A stretch of DNA of 64,000 bases from Domibacillus indicus (GCF_023715895.1 NZ_JAMBOO010000002.1:372001-436000), one strand, 5' to 3'. Positions 51,843-60,159 are shown, counted from the first letter of the stretch. Translations and numbers: made by a program. The notes: generated by a model from the letters alone, not told the origin.

Positions 51843-51890
51843 GTACCTTTTCTTCCATCTTCGCGTACGGCAAAGAAAGGAGGAAAAACA

Positions 51891-52424
51891 TTGAATCGCA
51901 AACTGCCGCTTCAAGCCTTAATTGAAGCAGCGATCATAGCTGCTCTTGCCTATATTATTGATGTTCTGCCTGCTATTGAGCCTTTTCCATGGGTAAAGAT
52001 TTCAATTGCCATGATTCCCGTTCTGCTTTTGTCACTGCGCTGGGGATGGAAAGCAGGAATGGCTTCCGGCTTTGTTTGGGGGCTTTTACAGATTGTACTG
52101 GGCACTGCTTACGTTTTAACACCACTTCAAGCATTTATTGAATACTTTATTGCGTTTTCATTTATTGGTCTTGCCGGGCTGTTCGCCGGCCGTAATATTA
52201 CGGCAAAATCCATTGTCATGGCTGTGTTCGTCGGCTGCCTGGCCCGTTACTTCTGGCATTTCCTTGCTGGATGGGTGTATTTTGGAGAGGCTGCACCGAA
52301 AGACATGCCGGCTGCCCTTTACTCTCTGGCTATCAATGGCAGCGCCGCCCTTCTCACATTTCTAGTATGCACCATTGTTCTTGTATTTCTTTTAAAAACC
52401 GCACCTCGGCTCTTTAAAGTATAA
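51891..52424 (+). CDS. thiT: ThiT, energy-coupling-factor thiamine transporter S component
   Basis: A 177-residue membrane protein with six helices (ALIEAAIIAALAYIIDVLP, WVKISIAMIPVLLLSLRWGW, YFIAFSFIGLAGLFAGRN and so on). The pattern W.KIS.xxxP.xxLSLRWGWK near helix 2 and YFWHFLAGWVYFGEAAPK match ThiT, whose aromatic and Glu residues bind thiamine; it works with the EcfAA'T module encoded elsewhere. TTG start with AAAGGAGG eight bases upstream; TPP riboswitch control supports the call. Single gene. Confidence 0.9.
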   Translation: MNRKLPLQALIEAAIIAALAYIIDVLPAIEPFPWVKISIAMIPVLLLSLRWGWKAGMASGFVWGLLQIVLGTAYVLTPLQAFIEYFIAFSFIGLAGLFAGRNITAKSIVMAVFVGCLARYFWHFLAGWVYFGEAAPKDMPAALYSLAINGSAALLTFLVCTIVLVFLLKTAPRLFKV

Positions 52425-52531
52425 TTTTGCGGCCGGTTTTTAATATAAAAAAGGACGGTTCCTTTGAGAAGATGGTTTTTAAAAAAGGACGGCTTTCCGC
52501 AGAAGCACTGCCGTTCGGCATTTTTGGCATA

Positions 52532-52553
52532 AAAAAAAGCTGCTCAATCGCAG
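52532..52553 (-). terminator. Terminator of the cupin gene
   Basis: GGCTGCGATTGAGCAGC on the minus strand (GCTGC/GCAGC), then TTTTTTTT; overlaps the cupin stop codon. Confidence 0.7.
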
Positions 52554-53065
52554 CCGTCTTCTTTACAATCCTTCCAATAGTCCAGCAGCGGCCCTCTTTC
52601 GCCAAAAACGGGATCCGTTTCGGCTGCTGGCACTTGTTCAATTTCGCTAAGAGACTGTGCCCGGGAACCTGTATCACGCTTTTTTAAATTAGGGCTTTGC
52701 CCATTCGGGTACGCACCGACTACAGAAAAATCCGGACTTTGGCTGAGCCGCTTATGGCCCGTCCCAGCGGGAAGTACGATCACGTCGCCCGTTTGAATCT
52801 CCAGCCGTTCTCCCTGCTCCCCGCCGATCTGTACAACCGCGTCTCCAGACTTTACTCCAAGCACTTCATGTGTATTGGTATGGTAATGATGATAATCGAA
52901 AATACCATTCACCCAGCTGTTCGTCCAGCCATGCCGGTTAAATGCCGGCTCTATCTCGCTTGGTGTATCCGTAAATACCTGCTTATAAACGATGACCGGG
53001 AACCTCCCATTATTCGGGATTTCACCATCATCTTTACATTGAAAGGTCTGTATATCCGGTTTCAT
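52544..53065 (-). CDS. Cupin-domain protein (YjlB-like)
   Basis: A 173-residue protein with one cupin domain: FTDTPSEIEPAFNRHGWTNS, YHHYHTNTHEVLGVKSGDAV (motif 1, His-x-His...Glu) and IQTGDVIVLPAGTGHKRLSQ (motif 2, Gly-Asp...Pro-x-Gly...His), which together form the metal site. Similar to B. subtilis YjlB, of unknown activity. The ATG at 53065 is favoured by AGGAGCGG nine bases upstream. Confidence 0.8.
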   Translation of the reverse strand: MKPDIQTFQCKDDGEIPNNGRFPVIVYKQVFTDTPSEIEPAFNRHGWTNSWVNGIFDYHHYHTNTHEVLGVKSGDAVVQIGGEQGERLEIQTGDVIVLPAGTGHKRLSQSPDFSVVGAYPNGQSPNLKKRDTGSRAQSLSEIEQVPAAETDPVFGERGPLLDYWKDCKEDGCD

Positions 53066-53132
53066 ATACATCCGCTCCTTTTCGCATAACGGTTCTTTCG
53101 TTATACCCTTCTTTGGAACGTCAACTCACGAT

Positions 53133-53516
53133 TTAAGAAAAAGACGGCTGCACAACACGAATAGGATCTTGTCCAATGCATTTTTTTCCTTCACCAAAGC
53201 AAAGCTTCGTTTGGAAATAATAACGGCTTTCACTTAATTGCTCTGGCAGCTGAAACGAAAACGGAATACGCTTGGACGCATTCGGCGGAATATGCTCTGA
53301 CATAAAAATCATAATCGCATCTCCAGCGGGGGCCTCATCGCTTCCTGTCAGTAAATCACACTCAAGCCGGCTTAATTTCTGTTCAAACAAACCGCCTTTT
53401 ATGACAAATGAACCCGTCACTTTTTCGCCGGGCATAAATTCATTTTTATCCAGCAACAAGTCGATATGCGGTGAACCGATGCGGCCTTTTACCTGGTTCA
53501 TTAACTTAGTCAACAT
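53133..53516 (-). CDS. Spo0M-like arrestin-fold protein, short form
   Basis: A 127-residue protein: LLLDKNEFMPGEKVTGSFVI, KGGLFEQKLSRLECDLL, SEHIPPNASKRIPFSFQLPE and CIGQDPIRVVQPSFS. The beginning (Leu-Leu-Asp-x-x-E...PGE.xxG...IKGG) and the arrestin-type beta pattern fit Spo0M, a sporulation-control protein; B. subtilis Spo0M is about twice as long, with a second arrestin lobe and a C-terminal part that are missing here. AGCGAGGT precedes the start. Single gene. Confidence 0.7.
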   Translation of the reverse strand: MLTKLMNQVKGRIGSPHIDLLLDKNEFMPGEKVTGSFVIKGGLFEQKLSRLECDLLTGSDEAPAGDAIMIFMSEHIPPNASKRIPFSFQLPEQLSESRYYFQTKLCFGEGKKCIGQDPIRVVQPSFS

Positions 53517-53756
53517 ACCTCGCTGTTCCCTCCATTGCTCGTAAATAAAGATTGGCGCAAACGCCTGATAAACACGTACTATACGCCGGTTTTGCCCATT
53601 TGTAAAGGGGTATGGAAAAATTTATATTGTTAAAAAACTGTAAACGTTTTATTAAGGAATAAAAACACAAAAATACTTCATAAACCAGTATTTTTCCCAC
53701 ATAAAAAAGAACGGCCAGCTCCAAGCTAAACGTAAATAGAGAAAGGAGTGGACAGG

Positions 53757-53900
53757 ATGGAAAAACCGCAAAATACAGGCCAGCGCATTCAGGAAACAAC
53801 AGATGCTTTAATGAAGCAAGGAGTTCCGCCGCGTGCTGCTGCTTTCGCTGCTTCCATGGGATTTTTACGTGAACTGCAAAGATCAAAAAGCGGCAAATGA
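53757..53900 (+). CDS. Small protein, 47 residues
   Basis: Encodes MEKPQNTGQRIQETTDALMK, QGVPPRAAAFAASMGFLREL and QRSKSGK. Predicted as two amphipathic helices broken by QGVPPRAA; basic C-terminus. AAAGGAGTGGACAGG precedes the ATG and the frame has no in-frame alternative. Unknown function. Too short for ordinary gene finders. Confidence 0.55.
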   Translation: MEKPQNTGQRIQETTDALMKQGVPPRAAAFAASMGFLRELQRSKSGK

Positions 53901-54184
53901 GAACGAGCTGACAAATATAGTCTTCACCGGCAGTACCGTTTATTCCTGCAGCAGAACTAAAACAAATGCTTCTTAGGCAAGATTCACCATTCAATGCTAT
54001 ATTGCTGCTCCGTCGGAATGTGCTCCCTGCATAAAAAACGGGCGGAAGCCTTCCGGCGGTGTCTTGATCTACTTCCCACATGTAGTATTGCCTATTGGCA
54101 CCGCTTCTAAAACCGGTATGCCCGCCAGGCTCCTATACTTTGCTCTCATAATAAAAAAGCCGAGAGAAGCCTCCCCGATTTTTC

Positions 54185-54350
54185 TTACTCACCTGTTTGC
54201 GCAAAGCGGCTGATACGTTCACCAATTTCATCACGTACCCGCTGAAAAAAGCCCGCTTTTCTTCTTCAGTTTCTTCTGCCTTGGCCGGATCGTTAAATCC
54301 CAATGAACACGTTTACTGTGAGGAGGCGTTACCGGGCAGTAATCCGCCTC
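54185..54350 (-). pseudogene. arsC (arsenate reductase) 3' remnant
   Basis: On the minus strand the last residues FNDPAKAEETEEEKRAFFQR, VRDEIGERISRFAQTGE match the end of thioredoxin-type ArsC (usual ...GFDDPAKAEGTEEEK.xFxxVRDEIGxRI). Immediately upstream, in another frame, DYCPVTPPHSKRVHW matches the ArsC CPVIPPHVKREHW segment that holds Cys82; one G missing near 54303 separates them. The N-terminal half with the P-loop CRSQMAEG is absent and no ribosome site is left. A dead fragment of a former ars operon. Confidence 0.7.
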
Positions 54351-54704
54351 TCTTGTCTGCTGCAGCTGCCTTCATCTGATTTTACAAATAAAAACGCACT
54401 ATTAATCTTGTAATCATCCCAAAAAGACCGCTCGTTATTCTAATTAAAGCTAAAAACAGCTTTAACACCGTTGGCCTGCTACAAACGGTGTTAGATACTG
54501 ATTATAAATAAACACATGCCAGCCCGCCAAGTTGAATGTGAGCTGGCGCGGCACTTTCTTCCCGTTTTTAAAGCTTGTTCCTGCAAGCTTTGCACAAACT
54601 GGTTTATTTTCTCTCATAATAGGATAAAGCATGACTATTCATAAAGCATATAACGGCAGGGAATTCGATGCTTTCACGCCTGGAGACTTTGACAAAGTCT
54701 TTTA
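54351..54704. other. Gene-poor stretch with hairpins
   Basis: Holds stem AACACCGTT/AACGGTGTT (54464-54492), GCCAGC/GCTGGC (about 54519-54546), and AAAGCTTG/CAAGCTTT (54570-54591). None has a clear T-run next to a gene end. The sequence looks like decayed intergenic DNA beside the arsC remnant. Confidence 0.4.
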
Positions 54705-54899
54705 TTATGCATGTTTCCGGAAGATTCTTGCTTCTGCGTATACAGCGCATTTCGAGCAGACACTTCGCTTTCGATTGTGCTGATTCACTTGAAACAGTGG
54801 CTCTCCTTTTGTTTTACATAAAGCACATTTTGACTTCCCCAGCCGGTTTACCACATGATACGTAATCGATTGTAAGTATGTAAGGTTGCTCGTTTTCAC
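54705..54899 (-). CDS. Small zinc-ribbon-like protein, 64 residues
   Basis: GTG start (54899) with AAAGGAGG nine bases upstream. Encodes VKTSNLTYLQSITYHVVNRL, then KCALCKTKGEPLFQVNQHNR and KRSVCSKCAVYAEARIFRKH. Two CxxC pairs 22 residues apart form a likely zinc ribbon. The N-terminal helix may bind a partner. I cannot name the family; it fits the many small bacterial zinc-ribbon proteins. Confidence 0.6.
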   Translation of the reverse strand: MKTSNLTYLQSITYHVVNRLGKSKCALCKTKGEPLFQVNQHNRKRSVCSKCAVYAEARIFRKHA

Positions 54900-55433
54900 A
54901 ATAATCATCCTCCTTTATTTAACTATTTCGCTAGAATACAAGATTTACCTGTAAAAATCGTTCATCAAATGCCGACAAAAAGCGCATTCCAAAAAGGCCG
55001 CGCTCCTTTTTCTGTCTTTTTTTGTCTTCTTGCAGCCATTCAAAACAGGCGGCAGCTGCCATTGCTGCCCATCGCAAGAAAGATTCTTAAACGTGCAGGA
55101 GCCTTCTTAAAAAATAGGCAAAGTTATTTCATATAATAACTTGCGATAATGGGCATACTATATTTAAGAAGCCTTTAAAAAGCAGCCCAAGCGGGAGCGT
55201 GCCGGCCTGTTCGGGTGTACGCCGCTGCCATAAGCGACTCAAAGAAGGCACTAAAGATTCCGATTATTTTTTCCACCTCCATCGCCTCGTTCGAAAAGAT
55301 GCGAATCAAACGCAGTTTTATCTGTTTTGCCAAGTATTATCTTAAGCATTCTTATGGTAAAAGATGAATTTCTTTATAAAGACTATATAATGAGTTTAAT
55401 TCTTAATAAAGAACAGAAGGGGGTTTGTCGGCA
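54900..55433. other. Gene-poor stretch before yyaC
   Basis: About 530 bases. TTCTTGC (55027-55033) and GCAAGAA (55074-55080) close a 54-base fold with an inner palindrome GGCAGCTGCC (55051-55060). A 35-codon minus frame (55175-55282, MEVEKIIGIFSAFFESLMAA) reads like protein but has only a weak site. The yyaC promoter should lie near 55390 (TATAAT-like ATATAATG at 55384-55391). Confidence 0.4.
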
Positions 55434-56015
55434 ATGAGACAGTGTGTAGATGATACATTTTTTGTACATGATTTAAAGAACGAATTAAAACCTATTTTAT
55501 CCAGCCGCCGGGAGATCGTTTTTGTGTGCATAGGCACGGACCGGTCGGCCGGTGACAGCTATGGTCCTTTCGTTGGTTTTAAATTAAAACAAACCTTTTT
55601 CCTCCGTAAATACACGCATGTTTCTGTGTATGGTTGCCTCGATCACCCAGTTCATGCTAAAAATTTAGCCGAAACGGTTGAACAGATCCGACAGCAGCAT
55701 GCAAATCCGCTTATTATCGCGATTGACGCCTGCCTTGGGGCCGCTGCTAATATCGGCACCGTCAGCTTAGAACAAGGGGCCTTAAAACCTGGCGCCGGTG
55801 TTCAAAAAGACCTGCCTCCAATCGGTGATTATCATATTTCCGGGATTGTTAATGTCGGCGGGTTTCTTCCGATTCAGGTACTTCAAGGCACACGCCTTTC
55901 ACTTGTTTATAAAATGGCCAATAAAACGGCTGATTTTATTACGCGGGCACTTGTAGAACTAGAGTATGAGAAGAAACGGACAACGGTTGCTGACCACGAA
56001 AAAAGGTGCGTATAA
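55434..56015 (+). CDS. yyaC: YyaC-type spore protease-related protein
   Basis: A 193-residue protein of the GPR-endopeptidase-like YyaC (DUF1256) family made in sporulation: FVCIGTDRSAGDSYGPFVGF, VSVYGCLDHPVHAKNL, LIIAIDACLGAAANIGTVSL and GDYHISGIVNVGGFLPIQVL match the family, with the conserved Asp-Arg-Ser and Asp-Ala pair. Thought to process spore proteins; activity not shown. ATG at 55434 (AAGGGGG ten bases upstream); a TTG at 55425 also is possible. Confidence 0.88.
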   Translation: MRQCVDDTFFVHDLKNELKPILSSRREIVFVCIGTDRSAGDSYGPFVGFKLKQTFFLRKYTHVSVYGCLDHPVHAKNLAETVEQIRQQHANPLIIAIDACLGAAANIGTVSLEQGALKPGAGVQKDLPPIGDYHISGIVNVGGFLPIQVLQGTRLSLVYKMANKTADFITRALVELEYEKKRTTVADHEKRCV

Positions 56016-56028
56016 TACGCACCTTTTT
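56000..56028. terminator. Bidirectional terminator between yyaC and the 120-residue gene
   Basis: A perfect palindrome AAAAAGGTGCGTA/TACGCACCTTTTT covering the yyaC stop codon. Confidence 0.85.
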
Positions 56029-56389
56029 ACCTGAAACGCTGAATTTCATCCGGGTCGTCCTCTTTTCGGTCTGTTAAAATCCCCATCTGCTCAATATGCT
56101 GTTTTGCTGCTTGGTCTCCCAACAAATAAATCAGAGAATAAAGAACCCTTTGTGAAGCGTCGTAACGGTCGTTTTGCGGATCATGATGATATTCTAAATA
56201 AGGAATATGCGCACGAACAAACGCCTCCACATCGGCTCCATATTTATCATCCATTACCGCTTTTAACACATCGGCTTCTTTTGGGGTCGCATGAATAACA
56301 AAGCTTGGGCTGTCTATCGGCTCGGGCAGGATACTTTCACTGTTTAAATCCACATAGTATATCTGCTTTTCCTGTTCCACCTTGATCAT
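56027..56389 (-). CDS. Hypothetical protein, 120 residues
   Basis: A soluble acidic protein, alpha/beta in composition: MIKVEQEKQIYYVDLNSESI, ILPEPIDSPSFVIHATPKEA, ADVLKAVMDDKYGADVEAFV, SLIYLLGDQAAKQHIEQMGI. Not recognised. GGGAGATGATC precedes the start. Found elsewhere beside yyaC-like genes? Not known to me; here the pair is convergent, so no joint role follows. Confidence 0.6.
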   Translation of the reverse strand: MIKVEQEKQIYYVDLNSESILPEPIDSPSFVIHATPKEADVLKAVMDDKYGADVEAFVRAHIPYLEYHHDPQNDRYDASQRVLYSLIYLLGDQAAKQHIEQMGILTDRKEDDPDEIQRFR

Positions 56390-56471
56390 CTCCCTCGTTT
56401 TTTATCCTGTACCCCCTGCTCCTAAACACAAACGAAAAAAGGACAGCGTTTGCACTTAAGCCGCCGCTCAT

Positions 56472-56900
56472 TTACATGATTTTATTATCCCAGTTCTCCT
56501 CCAGCAGCTTTTTTAGCCAGATTACGTTTTCCTGTCCAATCTTTTCTGCAATCTCTTCTTCTACTTGCTGCTTCACCTCCATGATCTCCCTGCAAAAAGC
56601 GCTGCCTTTGTCCGTGAGTACCAGCACTTTGTCACGCTCATTTTTTTGTATCATTTTGTCATCAATATAGTTTTTTTCAATCAGTCCTTTAGCACATCGA
56701 TGAACGGCCTGGCGTGAAATATTCATTTTTCTTGCAGCACCAGCGATGGTTTCCGGCTGCTGCTCAAGCAGGCTGAGCAAGTGGGACTCTGCCAGTGTCA
56801 CATCTTCCCTGCCTGACTGTTGCCACAGCATTCGAACCTTTTGGCGGAGCAGCAAGTGTTTGTCACTTAGCAAATCCGGTAAATAGCTCTTTTTTTGCAT
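56472..56900 (-). CDS. MarR-family regulator
   Basis: A 142-residue winged-helix regulator: VTLAESHLLSLLEQQPETIA, GAARKMNISRQAVHRCAKGL (recognition helix) and LIEKNYIDDKMIQKNERDKV (wing). Divergent from a DUF2798 membrane protein gene, with two palindromes and a strong promoter between them, so it most likely represses that gene and itself. AAGGAAGG precedes the start. Confidence 0.87.
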   Translation of the reverse strand: MQKKSYLPDLLSDKHLLLRQKVRMLWQQSGREDVTLAESHLLSLLEQQPETIAGAARKMNISRQAVHRCAKGLIEKNYIDDKMIQKNERDKVLVLTDKGSAFCREIMEVKQQVEEEIAEKIGQENVIWLKKLLEENWDNKIM

Positions 56901-56958
56901 AATCGACCTTCCTTTTCTAATGGTCTTTTTTTTAACAATAAAGAGGCTTTTACTTTAT

Positions 56959-57018
56959 GTCAACACCGTTGACAATAAGAAAACGAGCCGATATAATGAA
57001 TCGTCAACAGTGTTGACA
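56959..57018 (+). promoter_or_regulatory. SigA promoter with two MarR-type operators
   Basis: A consensus promoter TTGACA (56970-56975), 17 bases, TATAAT (56993-56998) for the DUF2798 gene. Palindrome TGTCAAC-ACC-GTTGACA (56959-56975) covers the -35 box, and GTCAAC-AGT-GTTGAC (57004-57018) covers the start site. The near-identical motifs at both key positions suggest full repression by the divergent MarR. Confidence 0.75.
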
Positions 57019-57040
57019 ATATAAAAAAGGAGTTTAAGTA

Positions 57041-57508
57041 ATGGGACAAACAAAAAAGGAAAAATTTACGTTTACCATATTGATGTGTGCAGGCATGGTC
57101 ATTTTTATGAGTATGTATAACCTTCTACTGCTCGAAGGCTTTTCTTCACACTTTTTTGGGCACTTGATTGCTGGATTGATTCCCGGATTTGTCGTGGCTC
57201 TTTTGCTGGATGTATTCGTAGCGGGTCCTGCTGCACGGTTTCTTTTGAACAAGATCACAACTGAGCAAACAAAACCAATCCATAAAATTTTATGCATGTC
57301 CTGCTTCATGATTTTCTTTATGGTTTTATTTATGTCTCTATATGGTGTTATGGTGAATGTAGGCATTACACCTGCTTTTCCCCAGCTCTATGCAGATACA
57401 CTTTGGAAAAATGCTCTGTTTGCTCTTCCTCTGCAGCTGCTTGTAGTCGGTCCTATTGTTAGAGCCATTTTTTTGAAACTATATGCCGAAAAAGGTACGT
57501 TAGCTTAA
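57041..57508 (+). CDS. DUF2798 membrane protein
   Basis: A 155-residue protein with four helices in two repeats of the DUF2798 motif: FTILMCAGMVIFMSMYNLLL with HLIAGLIPGFVVALLLDVFV, then LCMSCFMIFFMVLFMSLYGV with ALFALPLQLLVVGPIVRAIF; the M..FMS.YN and GP..R signatures recur. Function unknown. Under the double-operator promoter and divergent MarR, so probably induced by an unknown compound. An AAAAGGAG site precedes the start. Confidence 0.85.
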   Translation: MGQTKKEKFTFTILMCAGMVIFMSMYNLLLLEGFSSHFFGHLIAGLIPGFVVALLLDVFVAGPAARFLLNKITTEQTKPIHKILCMSCFMIFFMVLFMSLYGVMVNVGITPAFPQLYADTLWKNALFALPLQLLVVGPIVRAIFLKLYAEKGTLA

Positions 57509-57601
57509 TCTGCTGTGTTTTTTCTGTTCTTTTTTAATGTTTTACTGCCTGTAAAGAGGGGACGTCAAAAGAAACACGTTCTTTTAACAGGAGGCATACA
57601 T

Positions 57602-58387
57602 ATGAAAAAAAACATTTTCATCACGGGTGCAGGAACAGGGCTCGGACGCGGAGCTGCGATCGGCTTGGCTCAATCCGGCCAGCGCGTGATTGCGGCCACT
57701 GAAATTACCGCCCAAAAAACAGACCTGCTTCGGGAAGTTCAGGAGCAGGGCCTTGATATCGATGTAATTAAACTTGATATTACCAATCCGCGTGATACTG
57801 CCCAGATTGCGGACTATGATTTTGACATTTTCGTTGCCAATGCGGCGATTAACGAAGGCGGGCCGCTTGCCGAAGTTCCAATGGACCGCTTTCGGGCACT
57901 GTTTGAGGTAAATGTTTTTGCGACGCTCGAAACCGTTCAGATCGCAGCCCGCCAGCTGGTCCAGCGCGGCAAGGGCAAAATTGTGTTTATGAGCTCGATG
58001 GCCGGTATTTCAGCCACACCCTATGTAGGTCCTTACACCGCGATCAAGCATGCGATTGAAGGGATTGCCCAAACGCTGCAGGCGGAATTGAAGGAATTCG
58101 GCGTGCAGGTAGCGACGATCAACCCCGGGGCGTACGCAACCGGCTTTAATGACCGAAGCGCTGAAGAAAAATGGAAATGGTTCAATGATGAAACGCATTT
58201 TACCCGGAAAGAAGATATGAAACGGCAGGAAGAAGCCCTGAAGAACCAGTTCGACCCGGCGGATATGATTGCCAAGATGGTAGAAATTATACCGGCGGAC
58301 CATCATAAATTCCGTACTGTCCACCCGAAGGAAACAGAAGACCAGCTAAAGAAAACCGAACAAGAACGCTGGGAAATGGACATTTAA
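57602..58387 (+). CDS. SDR-family oxidoreductase
   Basis: A 261-residue classical short-chain dehydrogenase: IFITGAGTGLGRGAAIGLAQ (cofactor-binding TGxxxGxG), DIFVANAAINEGGPLAEVPM (NNAG-like NAA), MSSMAGISATPYVGPYTAIK (Ser and Tyr-x-x-x-Lys) and VATINPGAYATGFNDR. NAD(P)-dependent; substrate unknown. GGAGG precedes the ATG at 57602. Could share the transcript of the DUF2798 gene, 93 bases upstream, but has no terminator between. Confidence 0.88.
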   Translation: MKKNIFITGAGTGLGRGAAIGLAQSGQRVIAATEITAQKTDLLREVQEQGLDIDVIKLDITNPRDTAQIADYDFDIFVANAAINEGGPLAEVPMDRFRALFEVNVFATLETVQIAARQLVQRGKGKIVFMSSMAGISATPYVGPYTAIKHAIEGIAQTLQAELKEFGVQVATINPGAYATGFNDRSAEEKWKWFNDETHFTRKEDMKRQEEALKNQFDPADMIAKMVEIIPADHHKFRTVHPKETEDQLKKTEQERWEMDI

Positions 58388-58397
58388 TGAGTCAAAA

Positions 58398-58424
58398 AAG
58401 CGGATGCTTTTCCGCTTCTTTTTT
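58398..58424 (+). terminator. Terminator of the SDR gene
   Basis: AAGCGGA (58398-58404) ... TCCGCTT (58411-58417), then CTTTTTTG. Confidence 0.75.
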
Positions 58425-58518
58425 GTGAAATTTTTTCTTAAAGGGAAAGGGTTGTTTTTTCCTCGTCTGGACGGGTAACATAAACATATCCATTATGGAA
58501 ACAAAGGAGTGCGTAACA

Positions 58519-59352
58519 ATGGTCATTAAACAAAGTCAAGGTATTCAGCTGCACGATTTTAATAACCTGACAAAATCGCTCAGCTTTAATATGTACGATA
58601 TTTGCTGGACAAAAACAAAAGAAGAACGAAAAGCGTACATTGAATATATCGATGAACAATACAACGCAGACCGGCTGACAGAAATTTTAAAAAAGGTAAC
58701 CGATATTATCGGCGCTCACGTGTTAAACATTGCCAAGCAGGATTATATCCCGCAGGGTGCAAGCGTGACGATGCTCATTTCAGAAGGACCGGTTCATCCA
58801 GATTCGCGCGGGCAATCACAGGAAGAGTCACCAGGTCCCCTGCCTGACACGGTCGTCATGGCACTTGATAAAAGCCATATTACCGTTCATACGTATCCAG
58901 AGTATCATCCAAATGAAGGAATCTCCACATTCCGGGCCGATATTGATGTTTCCACCTGCGGCGAAATTTCCCCGCTGAAAGCACTTAACTACCTTATTCA
59001 TTCATTTGATACAGACATTATGACAATGGATTACCGCGTGCGCGGCTTTACGCGTGATATTAACGGCAATAAGCTGTTTATTGATCATGATATCAATTCC
59101 ATTCAAAACTACATTCCGAAGGATGTAAAAGATCTGTATCATATGATTGATGTGAATATTTATCAGGAAAATATTTTCCATACAAAGTGTAAACTGCGCC
59201 AATTTGACCTCGATAACTATTTGTTCGGTCATACGAAAAACGATTTAGACAAAGATGAAATTAAAAATATTACCGAAAAGCTCCATCATGAAATGGATGA
59301 AATTTTTTACGGAAAAAATATCGTCCGCAATGCAGATATTGAATCTGAATAA
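58519..59352 (+). CDS. speD: S-adenosylmethionine decarboxylase SpeD, E. coli-type
   Basis: A 277-residue proenzyme that makes decarboxylated SAM for spermidine synthesis. The self-cleavage site is in [20 protein letters not shown] (Lys-Ser, Ser becoming the pyruvoyl group), followed by [20 protein letters not shown]. The length and motifs are of the E. coli type (about 264 residues), not the short B. subtilis SpeD (about 126). CAAAGGAG lies ten bases before the ATG. The region after the gene holds repeat copy E. Single gene. Confidence 0.92.
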   Translation: MVIKQSQGIQLHDFNNLTKSLSFNMYDICWTKTKEERKAYIEYIDEQYNADRLTEILKKVTDIIGAHVLNIAKQDYIPQGASVTMLISEGPVHPDSRGQSQEESPGPLPDTVVMALDKSHITVHTYPEYHPNEGISTFRADIDVSTCGEISPLKALNYLIHSFDTDIMTMDYRVRGFTRDINGNKLFIDHDINSIQNYIPKDVKDLYHMIDVNIYQENIFHTKCKLRQFDLDNYLFGHTKNDLDKDEIKNITEKLHHEMDEIFYGKNIVRNADIESE

Positions 59353-59355
59353 AAT

Positions 59356-59442
59356 AGCCCGGTCCTGCGGGCTGCGAGCAAAAACAAAGTAAGAAAGCAG
59401 GCGTTTGCTCGCAGCCTGAGCCCTCCTTGATAAAGGAGGGCT
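59356..59442. repeat. Short element, copy E, between two hairpins
   Basis: Perfect inverted repeats GGCTGCGAGCAAA (59370-59382) and TTTGCTCGCAGCC (59404-59416) enclose a 21-base core. GTAAGAAAGCAGGCGTTTG (59389-59407) is the exact reverse complement of bases 27333-27351 in copy D. Flanking hairpins AGCCC/GGGCT (59356-59373) and AGCCCTCC/GGAGGGCT (59419-59442, then TTTTTT) share the AGCCC start. The right one should be the speD terminator. Confidence 0.7.
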
Positions 59443-59452
59443 TTTTTAAGTG

Positions 59453-60040
59453 TTACCGTTTCATCCGTTTAAAGTACCGGTAAACGCGATCGAGCTTTTT
59501 TTCCTGATTCCCGTTTTTCTTTTCCATATTGCCGAACTCAAAAAAGGTTACCCGTTTAATGCCGACAAAGCCAAACAGGGCCCTTTTCATCAATACTTGG
59601 TGCGCATTATTGAGCCAGAACCGGGGATAATGTGCCGGCCCTTTCATCGTCGATATACAAACCGTCGATTTTCCTGCCAGAAGCCCTTCCGGGAAAAGTC
59701 CAGGCCCGTCACGATATGCAAAGTTTGCTGCAAACATTTGATCAATAAAGCCAAGCAGCATGGCCGGCGGCCTTCCCCACCAGATGGGGTAAACAAACAC
59801 AAGCTTATCCGCCCAGGTGATCAGCTCTCTGTAGGAAGCCAGGTCCGGATCCTTATGCATATTCCGGCGCCGCTTCGTTTCATTAAATAGTAAAGCTGGT
59901 TGAAAGTTTTCTTTGTACAAGTCGATCACTTTCGCTTCATGCACTTGATCATTTTCACTGCAGCCGTCGATCACCTTTTGTAAAAAAGCGCCATTTAAGC
60001 TTTTATGGTGAGGATACGTATAAATCACCAATACATTCAA
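59453..60040 (-). CDS. NAD(P)H quinone reductase-like flavodoxin-fold protein
   Basis: A 195-residue protein of the MdaB/KefF/YwrO group: MNVLVIYTYPHHKSLNGAFL (FMN-binding P-H-x-x-S), ELITWADKLVFVYPIWWGRP (WWG), and FGKSTVCISTMKGPAHYPR. It would reduce quinones with NADPH by two-electron transfer. Divergent from a MarR gene with operator-like repeats between, so it is likely induced by quinones or other electrophiles. GGGGGCAGCG precedes the start. Confidence 0.88.
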   Translation of the reverse strand: MNVLVIYTYPHHKSLNGAFLQKVIDGCSENDQVHEAKVIDLYKENFQPALLFNETKRRRNMHKDPDLASYRELITWADKLVFVYPIWWGRPPAMLLGFIDQMFAANFAYRDGPGLFPEGLLAGKSTVCISTMKGPAHYPRFWLNNAHQVLMKRALFGFVGIKRVTFFEFGNMEKKNGNQEKKLDRVYRYFKRMKR

Positions 60041-60056
60041 AGCGCTGCCCCCTTAC

Positions 60057-60128
60057 TTATCATTTGATAACTAAATCATATAAGGAGATTAAATAGTTGT
60101 CAATTGATAATTGTTTTTTGATAATCAA
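60057..60128. promoter_or_regulatory. Three MarR-type palindromes between the reductase and MarR genes
   Basis: TTATCA-TT-TGATAA (60057-60070), TTGTCA-AT-TGATAA (60097-60110) and TTGAT-A-ATCAA (60118-60128). The first is close to the reductase start and the other two precede the marR start, so both genes may be controlled by the same regulator. Confidence 0.6.
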
Positions 60129-60159
60129 TTTGGTATCGTACCGATATGAGGTGAAAACA

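Noticed and set aside
55175-55282. Minus-strand frame of 35 codons starting MEVEKIIGIFSAFFESLMAA
   Set aside because: Protein-like but only a weak ribosome site and no neighbour; mentioned within the intergenic entry.
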